Part shown: piece by piece, positions 46,213-54,948 of the stretch
How positions within the stretch are numbered: position 1 is the stretch's first letter
Layout of the letters: the number at the start of each line of letters is the position of its first letter
Assembly: GCF_913773995.1 (NCBI RefSeq)
Contig: NZ_CAJYES010000226.1
Span: 62,001-126,000, forward strand
DNA from: an uncultured Pseudacidovorax sp.
GTDB taxonomy: Bacteria; Pseudomonadota; Gammaproteobacteria; Burkholderiales; Burkholderiaceae_C
Reading direction: 5' to 3'
Length of the DNA: 64,000 nucleotides
Notes under the pieces: generated by a model
The model's database searches: none
What the model saw: the letters and a program-made list of their open reading frames with translations, nothing else
Told to the model about the DNA's origin: nothing
Position numbers and translations under genes: made by a program

Positions 46213-46986
46213 ATGATGGACATGCAACGGGTCAGCCTCAGCTTGCACGATGAGTCGGAGGGCTACGAGATCTCGCCCGAGCGAGTGCCGATGGCCGTCC
46301 TGCGGAACTTCACCAAAGACGTCGATGACTTTCTGAAGGGCGAATCGGGTGAGGTCGACACCTCGGCGCTCGACGTGTCCGTGGTCCATGGTTCGATCGG
46401 CATCCGCACCGAGCCGATTGCGCATACCGGGCTGTTTGCGGATCTGCGGCGGCTGAGTACGTCCTCCCTGCTGGACGGCATCGATCCCCGTCGCCGCAAA
46501 GTGGTCGAGCGATGGCAGAAGATGGCACGTTCCCATCGCAGGTTATGGATCACGATCGCCACACCCGCCCTGGCGCAACCGTTGGTGGTGTCGGCAGCCA
46601 CTGACTTTCGTGCTGATGATGCCGATCAGTGGGTGCGCGTTGAGCGCTATCTGCAAGGCGAGGTCGTGGAGATGGGCGGAACACGAACCGTCAATGCCCA
46701 TATCCGGTTGCCCGATGGCCGCACGCTGATCGCCGAATCGAGTCGCGAAGTGTTTCGCAGCGACAAGGTGAATCGTCTCTACAAGGTGGCCATGGCGCGC
46801 ATCGTCGCGGAATACAACGTGGTCACCCGTGAATACCGCGATGTTCATCTGCTGGCCTTCGAGGAGCACCACAACGTACTCGACGAAGCGTCCCTCGCAC
46901 GTTTGACCGAGCGCGGCGCCAAAGCCTGGAAGGACATCCCCTCGGCATCGAGCTGGGTCGACGGCATGAGGGGGAACAAGGCTTGA
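46213..46986 (+). CDS. Hypothetical protein (257 aa), partner of the downstream PIN gene
   Basis: ORF MMDMQRVSLSLHDESEGYEISPERVPMAVLRNFTKDVDDFLKG…; overlaps PIN CDS start by 4 bp. Confidence 0.75.
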   Translation: MMDMQRVSLSLHDESEGYEISPERVPMAVLRNFTKDVDDFLKGESGEVDTSALDVSVVHGSIGIRTEPIAHTGLFADLRRLSTSSLLDGIDPRRRKVVERWQKMARSHRRLWITIATPALAQPLVVSAATDFRADDADQWVRVERYLQGEVVEMGGTRTVNAHIRLPDGRTLIAESSREVFRSDKVNRLYKVAMARIVAEYNVVTREYRDVHLLAFEEHHNVLDEASLARLTERGAKAWKDIPSASSWVDGMRGNKA

Positions 46987-47462
46987 TTTCCATTCTTCTG
47001 GACACGAGCTTCCTCATCACATTGGCAGATCCTGGGAGGCCGCATCACCAGACCGCCGTGCTTTACTTTCGCGAGGCATTACAGCGGGCATGTCCGCTGT
47101 ACCTCTCGTCGATCGTGGCATCGGAGTTCCAGGTCAAGCAGGCCGTCACGGACCTGCCGCTGCGAAATCTGCAGGTACTGCCGTTCAACATCGACCATGC
47201 GATGACGGCCGGACAGCTCATGCGCTCTTTGCAGCGGGATCGCGAAGACGACCGTGCCGCTGTGAAGGACGACATCAAGCTGATCGGCCAAATGGTGTGC
47301 GAATCGATCACGCATCTGCTGACCGAAGACCGCAACCTTGCCGCCAAGCACTTGGCACGCCTGCATGACCAAGGACTGACGACGGCCAGGGCTGTTCTGT
47401 TGGCAGACGGCTTCGAGACCGATTGGTTCGAAGGCGGGCAGCGTCGGCTGCTCGGGGACTGA
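46983..47462 (+). CDS. PIN-domain protein (VapC-like)
   Basis: MISILLDTSFLITLADPGRPHHQTAVLYFREAL…LLTEDRNLAAKHLARL…. Confidence 0.75.
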   Translation: MISILLDTSFLITLADPGRPHHQTAVLYFREALQRACPLYLSSIVASEFQVKQAVTDLPLRNLQVLPFNIDHAMTAGQLMRSLQRDREDDRAAVKDDIKLIGQMVCESITHLLTEDRNLAAKHLARLHDQGLTTARAVLLADGFETDWFEGGQRRLLGD

Positions 47463-47484
47463 GGCCAAGTAGGCCGAGGCGGCT

Positions 47485-48399
47485 TCAGCCCGCCGCCCGC
47501 GGCGCCTCGCGCCGCACCAGGTACAGCCCGCTGGCGATGATGGTGGCGCTGCCCGCCAGCGTCCACGCGTCGGGCGTGGCGCGCCAGATCAGCCAGTCCA
47601 GCAGCAGACCCCAGGCCAGGGCGCTGTATTCGAAGGGCGCCACGGCGGCGGCCTGGCCGTGGCGGAAGGCCTCCGAAATGGCCAGCTGCGCCAGGAAGCC
47701 CGCGACGGACAGCGTCGCAATGGCCGGCACATGCTGGGCCGACACGGGCGTCCACACGGGCAGGGCCAGCGCGCCGCCGCCCACGGCCAGGCTCACGGTG
47801 GTCCAGAACACCAGCGCGCTGCTCGGCTCGGTGCGGCTGGCCAGCCGACCCAGCACATTGCTCAGCGCATAGCAGACGGCGGCGCCCAGCACCGCCAGGG
47901 CGCCGGTCGTGAGGAAGGCGTCGCCGTCCGGCCGAAGCGCCACCACCACGCCGCCGAAGCCCACCACGATGGCCACCCAGTGCCGCGGCTGGATCCGCTC
48001 GCCCAGCAGCGGCACGGCCAGCAGGCTGATGAGCAGCGGCGCGACGAAGCTCAGCGTGTAGGCCTCGCCCAGCCCCATGGTGCGCAGACCGGCGGTGTAC
48101 AGCACCAGCATCAACACGCTGAGCACACCGCGCATCAGGTGCAGGTGCCAGCGCATGCCGCGGTGGAACACCTGCCCGCCCTCGCGCCGCCACAGGATGT
48201 ATAGCGCGATCATGGGCAGCGAACTCCAGCCCCGCAGCGCCACCACCTGGGCCGGCGCGAAGTGGCCGCCCAGCACCTTGAGCATGGCGTCCACCACGCC
48301 GAAGGCAGCACAGGCGGCCAGCATGGCGACGATGCCGCGCAGCGTGCCCGACAGGCGCGCGCCGGGGACCGCCCCGCTCACCGGCCGGGTCCGCCGCAC
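47485..48399 (-). CDS. EamA/DMT-family transporter
   Basis: …MLAACAAFGVVDAMLKVLGGHFAPAQVVALRGWSSLPMIALYILW… two EamA halves; GTG start proposed at 48399. Confidence 0.85.
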   Translation of the reverse strand: MRRTRPVSGAVPGARLSGTLRGIVAMLAACAAFGVVDAMLKVLGGHFAPAQVVALRGWSSLPMIALYILWRREGGQVFHRGMRWHLHLMRGVLSVLMLVLYTAGLRTMGLGEAYTLSFVAPLLISLLAVPLLGERIQPRHWVAIVVGFGGVVVALRPDGDAFLTTGALAVLGAAVCYALSNVLGRLASRTEPSSALVFWTTVSLAVGGGALALPVWTPVSAQHVPAIATLSVAGFLAQLAISEAFRHGQAAAVAPFEYSALAWGLLLDWLIWRATPDAWTLAGSATIIASGLYLVRREAPRAAG

Positions 48400-48427
48400 T
48401 GGGCGGAGTGCGCGTGCGAATGCGCCC

Positions 48428-48898
48428 TCATCCGGCGCGACCCAGCAGCGCGACCACGAAGACCAGCACGCCCAGCACCAGGTTGAAGGCCACGCGCAAG
48501 CGGATGCGGTTGAGCGCCGCACCGGCCTCGGGCCACTGGTGGGCAGCCACCGCGCGGCGCAGTGCCGGGAAGGCGCTGGCGCGGATGGTGATGTAGATGA
48601 GCGTCATCACCGCCGCCAGCCCGGCCATCGCATGCACCCGCCAGTGGGCGTTCGCGAAGCCGCCCATCTGCCCCAGCATCGCGAAGCCGCTGAGCCACAG
48701 CGTGGCGATGGCGATGTCCACACCGATCAGGAAGCGCCGCAGCACGGCGGCCATCAGCGGCAGTCGCTGCGGCGGGGCCAGCAGCGCGGCCGCAGCGGGC
48801 CGCACGGCAAGGTGCAGCGTGGCCATGCCACCCACCCAGAAGGTGGCGGCCAGCACATGCAGCAGAAGAAGCAGGGCGTAGAGGATGGTGGGGCTCAT
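48428..48898 (-). CDS. CopD-like integral membrane protein
   Basis: MSPTILYALLLLLHVLAATFWVGGMATLHLAVRPAA…. Confidence 0.75.
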   Translation of the reverse strand: MSPTILYALLLLLHVLAATFWVGGMATLHLAVRPAAAALLAPPQRLPLMAAVLRRFLIGVDIAIATLWLSGFAMLGQMGGFANAHWRVHAMAGLAAVMTLIYITIRASAFPALRRAVAAHQWPEAGAALNRIRLRVAFNLVLGVLVFVVALLGRAG

Positions 48899-48955
48899 GG
48901 GGGGTCGGGTTCTGGGGGAAGGTGGGAGATGTCTCGAAGGGCGTGGGCCGGCCGA

Positions 48956-50614
48956 TCATCCCATTGCCGCGCGTCGGACGGCACGCCGTGGTGGCGGCTC
49001 CAGCGCCAGCAGCTCGGCGGGCAGCGCGTCGTTCCATACGTCGCGAAAGTAGGCGCGGTCGCTGGCCACCAGCTGCGGCAGCACGGTGCGCAGCCGGGCC
49101 AGGGCCGTGGCGGCGGTGCGCAGGTCTCGGCCATGGGCGGAGAACCAGGCCTGCTCGAACAGCAGGCCGGCCAGCTGCAGGCCGGGGTAGCGGCGCTGGC
49201 CTGCGTCGTGATCGGCCAGATGCTGCGCGGCCACCCCGGCCCAGCCGCCGCGCGTGGCGGGGCCGTCCAGGCTGGGCGCGAGGCGGTCCCCCGCGCTTTC
49301 CTCGGCCAGGGCGCGGGGCGTGAGCGGTCGCAGGGCGGCGAACTCGGCCAGTGGCAGGCCGGGGCGCGGCTGACAGTCGCCGCGGGCGATGCGCATCAGG
49401 TAGATGGCGTTCCAGGCCGAGCGGCCGTGCCCATCGGCCAGGCCGCACAGCCATTCGCTGAAGGCGATCCACTGCACCGCATGCCGGCGCGCCTGCGCAC
49501 CGCGTGCCTGCGCCGCTGCCTGCACGCCCAGGCCCACGCGGTCGAACAGCCACACGGCCATGCCCATGTTGGCGGCCACGTGCTGGGCGGCATCGAAAGC
49601 ATGCGATTCGAAGGCCGCGGCCAGGGCGCGGCCGAAGTGCTGCATGGCCTCGTCGGCTTGCAGTGTGGCGGCGGCAGCGTCCGTGGTGGCCAGGCCCAGC
49701 GCACGCGAGCGGCAGGCGAGCGCCCATAGGTTGCTCCACTCGAAGCGCACCTGCGGATGGTGGCGCAGCAGTGGTGCCTGCTGCGCATCGCGCGTCATGG
49801 CGGCCAGCTGGGCCTGGGCCTGCGGCAGGTCGCGCGCGGTGTAGCTGCACCACGCACCCACGATGGCCGCCATCGCGCCCAGGTAGTCGTGGCTGGCCAC
49901 CTGCCGGGCCAGGCGCTGGCGTTGCAACGCGGCCAGGCGCTTGCGGGCCTGCGCGTCATCGCCCAGGCGGCGCCAGAGCAGCGCCTCGTTGAGCGTGACC
50001 AGCGCGCGCTGGTAGTCGTCCTGGGCCAGGTCGGCCGCCTGGCGCATGGCGGCCAGCGCGCTGGTGGGCGCCTTGGCATCGCGCTGGCCTTGCACCGGAG
50101 CGGCCCAGCGGCCCTGCCGCATGGCCTGCTGCGCGGCGGCGAGCTGGTGCCAGAAGCGGGCGTCCTGCAGTTGCACCGCGCTGGCCTGTGCTTCTGCGGC
50201 GCTGGTACGCGCGCGCCGCGGCGATGCGGAAAGACCCAGGAACGCCGCCACATCGGCCGGCCGGGCTGCCTGCCCATCGACGCGCAGACGCAGGCGCCGC
50301 GCCTCGGCCGCAGGCAGCCAGAACGGCCCCTGGCTGCGGCCCTCGGCATTGAGGAAGCGCGGGTCGCGCGCCGTGTCCGGGCCCCAGCCGACGCGCAGGC
50401 CCCAGGCCTTGAAGTCGCGGAAGGCGCGACTGACCACCATGCGCAGGGTTCGCGCGGACGACACCTGCCCGCGCAGGGCATCGAGCGCCACCACCTCGCC
50501 AATTCGCTGCGCATGGTGCAGCCGCACCAGCAGCCACAGCGATTGATAGGCCGCCGGCCGTCCGTCCACCGACTGGGGCGAGCTGAGTTCGATGTCGATG
50601 GAGGGCAATGGCAT
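48956..50614 (-). CDS. Large protein with possible N-terminal winged-helix-like segment and helical (TPR-like) C-terminus; putative regulator
   Basis: N-term …VVALDALRGQVSSARTLRMVVSRAFRDFKAWGLRVGWG…; C-terminal Ala/Leu/Gln-rich helices. Confidence 0.6.
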   Translation of the reverse strand: MPLPSIDIELSSPQSVDGRPAAYQSLWLLVRLHHAQRIGEVVALDALRGQVSSARTLRMVVSRAFRDFKAWGLRVGWGPDTARDPRFLNAEGRSQGPFWLPAAEARRLRLRVDGQAARPADVAAFLGLSASPRRARTSAAEAQASAVQLQDARFWHQLAAAQQAMRQGRWAAPVQGQRDAKAPTSALAAMRQAADLAQDDYQRALVTLNEALLWRRLGDDAQARKRLAALQRQRLARQVASHDYLGAMAAIVGAWCSYTARDLPQAQAQLAAMTRDAQQAPLLRHHPQVRFEWSNLWALACRSRALGLATTDAAAATLQADEAMQHFGRALAAAFESHAFDAAQHVAANMGMAVWLFDRVGLGVQAAAQARGAQARRHAVQWIAFSEWLCGLADGHGRSAWNAIYLMRIARGDCQPRPGLPLAEFAALRPLTPRALAEESAGDRLAPSLDGPATRGGWAGVAAQHLADHDAGQRRYPGLQLAGLLFEQAWFSAHGRDLRTAATALARLRTVLPQLVASDRAYFRDVWNDALPAELLALEPPPRRAVRRAAMG

Positions 50615-50791
50615 GCGGGAAGACGGCGATGTGACAGGTGTGACAGCAGTGCGGCGCAGCCGGCCCCGCGGGCTTGGTGGCCGGGGCGGGCCTTCCTACG
50701 ATGCGGGCTCGTCGCGACGCCTTGGCCCGCGACCGCCTGCCCCGCATTGTGGGCGGCCTTCCCGCTCCCATCATCTGTCCACAGGATCCCC

Positions 50792-51721
50792 ATGACCTTC
50801 CGCCACCCGGCTGCATCTCCTGAACTCGCGCAGCGCCGTCGCCTTCTGTCCGCCCTCGCCGCCGCGCCGCTGGTGCTGGCCACGACCGCATGCGCCACCG
50901 CCGCCGCGCCCGCCGACCGCGAGGCGCAGGCCGCGCTTACGGCCCTGGACGAGGGCTTCGATGGCCGGCTTGGCGTGTTCGCGCTCGACACCGGCTCCGG
51001 CGCCACGCTGGGCCAGCGTGCGGGCGAACGCTTTCCCATGTGCAGCAGCTTCAAGGCCGTGCTGGCGGCGTCCATGCTGGACCGCCGCCGGCGGCAGCCG
51101 GACTGGCTGGCCCATCGCGTGCGCTACGCCAAGGCCGACCTGGTCAGCTATTCGCCCGTCACCGAACGCCATGTGGGCGAGGGCATGACCGTGGCCGAAC
51201 TCTGTGCCGCCACGGTGCAGTACAGCGACAACGGCGCCGCCAACCTGCTGATGGCCCAGAGTGGCGGCCCGCAGGCGCTCACCGCCTTCGCGCGCAGCCA
51301 GGGCGACGGCATCTTCCGGCTCGACCGCATCGAGCCCGCACTCAACAGTGCCATTCCGGGCGACGAGCGCGACACCACCACGCCCGACGCCATGGCCCGG
51401 CTGCTGCAGCGGCTGGTGCTCGGCGAGGGCCTGCCACCGCGGGAGCGGCAGCAACTGGGCGACTGGCTGCGCGGCAACACCACGGGCGCACGACGCATCC
51501 GCGCGGGCATGCCCGCGGCCTGGACCGTGGGTGACAAGACGGGCACCGGCGCCCACGGCTCGGCCAGCGACATCGGCGTCGTGTGGCGACCGGGCATGGC
51601 ACCGCTGGCGCTGGCCATCTACACGACGCGGCCGAAGGCGGATGCACCGGCCGACGAGGCCGTGATCGCAGAAGCGGCGCGCATCGTGGCCCGTTGGGCG
51701 GGCGCGGGACGGACGGCCTGA
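50792..51721 (+). CDS. Class A beta-lactamase
   Basis: SSFK (S70-x-x-K73), SDN, EPALN (E166), KTG; N-term QRRRLLSALAAAPLVLATTAC. Confidence 0.93.
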   Translation: MTFRHPAASPELAQRRRLLSALAAAPLVLATTACATAAAPADREAQAALTALDEGFDGRLGVFALDTGSGATLGQRAGERFPMCSSFKAVLAASMLDRRRRQPDWLAHRVRYAKADLVSYSPVTERHVGEGMTVAELCAATVQYSDNGAANLLMAQSGGPQALTAFARSQGDGIFRLDRIEPALNSAIPGDERDTTTPDAMARLLQRLVLGEGLPPRERQQLGDWLRGNTTGARRIRAGMPAAWTVGDKTGTGAHGSASDIGVVWRPGMAPLALAIYTTRPKADAPADEAVIAEAARIVARWAGAGRTA

Positions 51722-51770
51722 GCCCACCTTCGCGCGACCAGGCCATCGGCTTTCGTGTCGATGCCGCGCC

Positions 51771-51804
51771 GCCCGGCGCTGTCACGGGCGCAACAGCGCC
51801 GGGC
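51771..51804 (+). terminator. Strong hairpin 3' of bla (no clear U-tract)
   Basis: GCCCGGCGCTGT-N10-ACAGCGCCGGGC. Confidence 0.5.
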
Positions 51805-51875
51805 GCGCACGCCGGTCACCATGGGCGAGCGTCCATCCACGGTCCCGCGTGGAGGCACCTTGAACGGAGACCCGA

Positions 51876-52301
51876 ATGTCCATGTCGCTGCCTTCAGACC
51901 GCGTCGCCATCGATCCGACGCGCGACAGCTTCAAGCAGTTGTTCGACCAGGTGCCGGCGGACACCCCGGTACTGATGCTCAACCTGCTGGCCTTTCGCGC
52001 GCAGGCCGCCGATGCACCGGGCGCGCCGGTGCGCTCGGGCCGCGCCGCGTACGCCACCTACAGCGAGGCGGTGGTGCCGCTGCTGGCGAAGGTCGGCGGG
52101 CAGGTGCGCTGGGTGGGCGATGCGCGTCATGCGTTGGTGGCGCCGCCCGGCGAGGCCTGGGACGAAGTGCTGCTGGTGGAATACCCCACGCGCGACGCCT
52201 TCGCCGCCATGATCCAGTCGCCCGAGTACCGGGCCATCGTGCATCACCGCACGGCGGCGCTGCGCGACGCGCGGCTGATCGCCACCACGCAGAGGCCTTG
52301 A
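51876..52301 (+). CDS. DUF1330-like protein
   Basis: …PVLMLNLLAFRAQAADA…YATYSEAVVPLLAKVGGQVRWVG…EVLLVEYPTRDAFAAMIQSPEYRAIVHHRTAALRDARLIAT. Confidence 0.8.
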   Translation: MSMSLPSDRVAIDPTRDSFKQLFDQVPADTPVLMLNLLAFRAQAADAPGAPVRSGRAAYATYSEAVVPLLAKVGGQVRWVGDARHALVAPPGEAWDEVLLVEYPTRDAFAAMIQSPEYRAIVHHRTAALRDARLIATTQRP

Positions 52302-52310
52302 GGCTCCGCC

Positions 52311-52601
52311 TCAGCGGCCCAGATGGCCGAGCAGTTCGCAGCGGCCCACGCCCAGGTCGTTGAGCTCGTGCTGGCCCATGGCCATCAGCAGCGCGCCCTC
52401 TTCCCGCAGGCGGCGCGCCTGGATGCGGCGCACGCGCTGCTGCGCTGCTGCATCGCGCAGACGCTGCAGCAGGCCGGCGCGGGCCGGATTCGCAGCGGCC
52501 TCGATCATGGCGTCGCGCGGCACGGCACCGGGCGCGTTGGCGCGTCGGGCCACGGCGGCGCTCGGGCAGGCGGTGGCGGGTTGCAGCACGAGGGTGTTCA
52601 T
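52311..52601 (-). CDS. Small DUF1127-like protein
   Basis: C-term ELNDLGVGRCEL. Confidence 0.6.
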   Translation of the reverse strand: MNTLVLQPATACPSAAVARRANAPGAVPRDAMIEAAANPARAGLLQRLRDAAAQQRVRRIQARRLREEGALLMAMGQHELNDLGVGRCELLGHLGR

Positions 52602-52715
52602 GATCGGCTCCTGGCGTGTGTTTCTGGCACGAGGTGGTGAAAGGAACCGCGATGATGCGCCGCGGCGCAGCATCGGAGAAGTTGAGAGTTCTGAGGGCTG
52701 CGATCAGAATGCCTG

Positions 52716-53618
52716 ATGCGCCAATTGAACCTCGACCAGGTCCGCACCCTGGTCGCCATCGCCGACCTCGGCAGCTTCTCGGCCGCCGCCCAGGCCCTGC
52801 ACCTGGCCCAACCCACCGTGAGCCTGCATGTGAGCGAGCTGGAGTCGCGGCTGGGCGTGCCGCTGCTGCTGCGCTCACCGCGGCTTGTGCAGCCCACGCC
52901 GGCTGGCGCCGAGCTGGTCGAGCGTGGCCGTCGCCTGTTGCGCGATGCCGACGAAGCCATGGATGCGGCCCGCCGGCGGCATGCGGGACTGGAGGGGCGG
53001 GTGCGCATCGGCGTCTCTACCACCAGCGTGGTGGTCGACCTGCTGCCGCCGGTCTTCGAGGCGCTGGCCGCCCGCTATCCGGGCATCGAGCTTTCGCCCG
53101 TGTTCGTGGGCTCGGCCGACTCGGCCACCGGGCTGGTGGGCGGCGCGGTGGACCTGGCGGTGGTCGCCCTGCCCCAGCCGGCGCTGCCCGGCGTGCGCTT
53201 CACGCCCTGGCTGCGCCACGAGATGCGTGCGCTGGTGCCCGCAGCCTGGCCCGGTCTGCCCAAGCGCGCCACACCCGCCTGGCTGGCACAGCGGCCGCTC
53301 ATCATGAACGAGCCGGGCACGCGCATGCAGACGCTCACGCTCGAATGGTTCGGTCGCGCCGGCTTCTCACCGCGGGCGCGCATCGAGCACAACTACGACG
53401 TCGCCATGCGCGGCCTGGTGGAGGCCGGCTACGGCGCAGCGCTGCTGCCGCTGCGGGCCAGCCATGAAGAGCCCGCCGGCTCGCGCGTGCGGGTGCTGCC
53501 GCTCAGCCCCCGGCTGGTGCGTCAGCTGGTGATCGGTCACCGCACGCAGGAGCCTGCCGGTGGCCCGGTGCGGCGGGTGGTGGACATGCTGATGGAGATG
53601 GCGGGCCAGGTGGGCTGA
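52716..53618 (+). CDS. LysR-family transcriptional regulator
   Basis: MRQLNLDQVRTLVAIADLGSFSAAAQALHLAQPTVSLHVSELESRLGVPLLLRSPR…. Confidence 0.94.
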   Translation: MRQLNLDQVRTLVAIADLGSFSAAAQALHLAQPTVSLHVSELESRLGVPLLLRSPRLVQPTPAGAELVERGRRLLRDADEAMDAARRRHAGLEGRVRIGVSTTSVVVDLLPPVFEALAARYPGIELSPVFVGSADSATGLVGGAVDLAVVALPQPALPGVRFTPWLRHEMRALVPAAWPGLPKRATPAWLAQRPLIMNEPGTRMQTLTLEWFGRAGFSPRARIEHNYDVAMRGLVEAGYGAALLPLRASHEEPAGSRVRVLPLSPRLVRQLVIGHRTQEPAGGPVRRVVDMLMEMAGQVG

Positions 53619-53684
53619 AGGGCGCGCCGGATCGCGTCGTCCATTCAGTCGCCGTGCTGGTCCGCGCTGGCTGCGGGGCTTCGT

Positions 53685-54863
53685 TCAATGTGCGGCGGAG
53701 CCGCCCGGCGCCGGGCCGGTGTAGCGCGCACGCGGCCGGATCAGCGTGCCCGTGGCCTGCTGCTCCAGCGCATGGGCGATCCAGCCCACGGCACGCGCCA
53801 GGGCGAACAACACCAGCGGCGCATGCGCTGGCAGCCGGTGGGCGGTGGTGAGCGCTGCGAGTGCGAAGTCCACATTGGCCTTTTCGCCCATCAATCGCTC
53901 GCCGGCCTCGCGCAGGTCAGCATAGGGCGCGGGCAAGTCGATGTGGGCGAGCAGGGCTTCGCATCGCACATCGCCCTGTGGATAGAGCGGATGGCCGAAG
54001 GCGGGCAGCCGCCGGCCGAGCGACAGCCATTCGTGCATCGCGGCGTCCACGCCCTCGCGCTCGGCCGTGCGGACCAGGCCCAGCGTGGCCCGCGCGGCGC
54101 CGCCATGCAGCGGGCCGCTCAATGCAGCGAGTCCGCCCAGCACGCTGGCAGCCAACGAGGCGCCGGTGGACGCGGTGACGCGTGCCGCGAAGGTGGAGGC
54201 GTTGAGTTCGTGGTCGGCCAGCAGCACCAGCGCGCGCCGGATCAGGTCGGCCGCCTTCGGCCGGCGCCAGGCGGCGGCCAGACGTTCATGCAGCAGCGCA
54301 CCGCGGGCCGGCCCGGCCAGGGCATCGGCCATCAGCCCCATCAGTCCCGCGGCCTCCTGCAGCAGCGCGGCGCGGCCCCGACCGCGCGCCGGCGGATCGG
54401 CCGCCGCGCGCAAGGCCAGCGCGGTCATCGCGCCCGCGAGCGGGGCGGTGGACGAAGCCGGTGCGAGCGTTGCCGCCGATGAGGCGAAGGGTGGGGCCGT
54501 CCCGTCCCACAGCAGGGCCGACACCTGTTCCAGCGTGCCTGCATCGGCGAGTGCGCACGCGTCCTGTCCGCGGTAGTAGAGCCGCCCGGCAATGACCGTC
54601 GAGATCGCCGAGGCCATCACCGGCTCGCCCCACTGGATGGCCTCGCCCGCCAGCACCGCATCGCTGCGCCGGCCCTGCCGGCGCGCCGCCAGGCGCTGCA
54701 GGTCGTCGCGGTGGTAGAGGCTGCGCCGCGGGTCGCCTGCATCGGGCCGCGTGCGGATACGCCCGCGGCTCACGTTGGCATAGAGCGTCTGCGGACGTAC
54801 CTTCAAGAGGGCCAGGGCATCGGCAGCGGGCAGCCACAGCGGCAGCTTCTCAGGGGCGGTCAT
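53685..54863 (-). CDS. Citrate synthase-family protein with N-terminal HTH-like DNA-binding region
   Basis: N-term LPAADALALLKVRPQTLYANVSRGRIRTRPDAGDPRRSLYHRDDLQRLAARR; then citrate synthase fold …LNASTFAARVTASTGASLAASVLGGLAALSGPLHGGA…AFGHPLYP. Confidence 0.85.
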   Translation of the reverse strand: MTAPEKLPLWLPAADALALLKVRPQTLYANVSRGRIRTRPDAGDPRRSLYHRDDLQRLAARRQGRRSDAVLAGEAIQWGEPVMASAISTVIAGRLYYRGQDACALADAGTLEQVSALLWDGTAPPFASSAATLAPASSTAPLAGAMTALALRAAADPPARGRGRAALLQEAAGLMGLMADALAGPARGALLHERLAAAWRRPKAADLIRRALVLLADHELNASTFAARVTASTGASLAASVLGGLAALSGPLHGGAARATLGLVRTAEREGVDAAMHEWLSLGRRLPAFGHPLYPQGDVRCEALLAHIDLPAPYADLREAGERLMGEKANVDFALAALTTAHRLPAHAPLVLFALARAVGWIAHALEQQATGTLIRPRARYTGPAPGGSAAH

Positions 54864-54864
54864 G

Positions 54865-54896
54865 TTGATGGAATCAATCAAGATTGACGTCAATAT
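54865..54896. promoter_or_regulatory. Operator-like cluster of TTGA/TCAA half-sites between divergent citrate synthase genes
   Basis: TTGATggaATCAATCAAgATTGACGTCAAT: palindromes TTGAT-N3-ATCAA, TCAATC-AA-GATTGA, ATTGACGTCAAT. Confidence 0.7.
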
Positions 54897-54948
54897 TGTG
54901 CGGTTTCCACAATGCCTTTCATCCCAACGACACACGAAAGGCTGCGAC

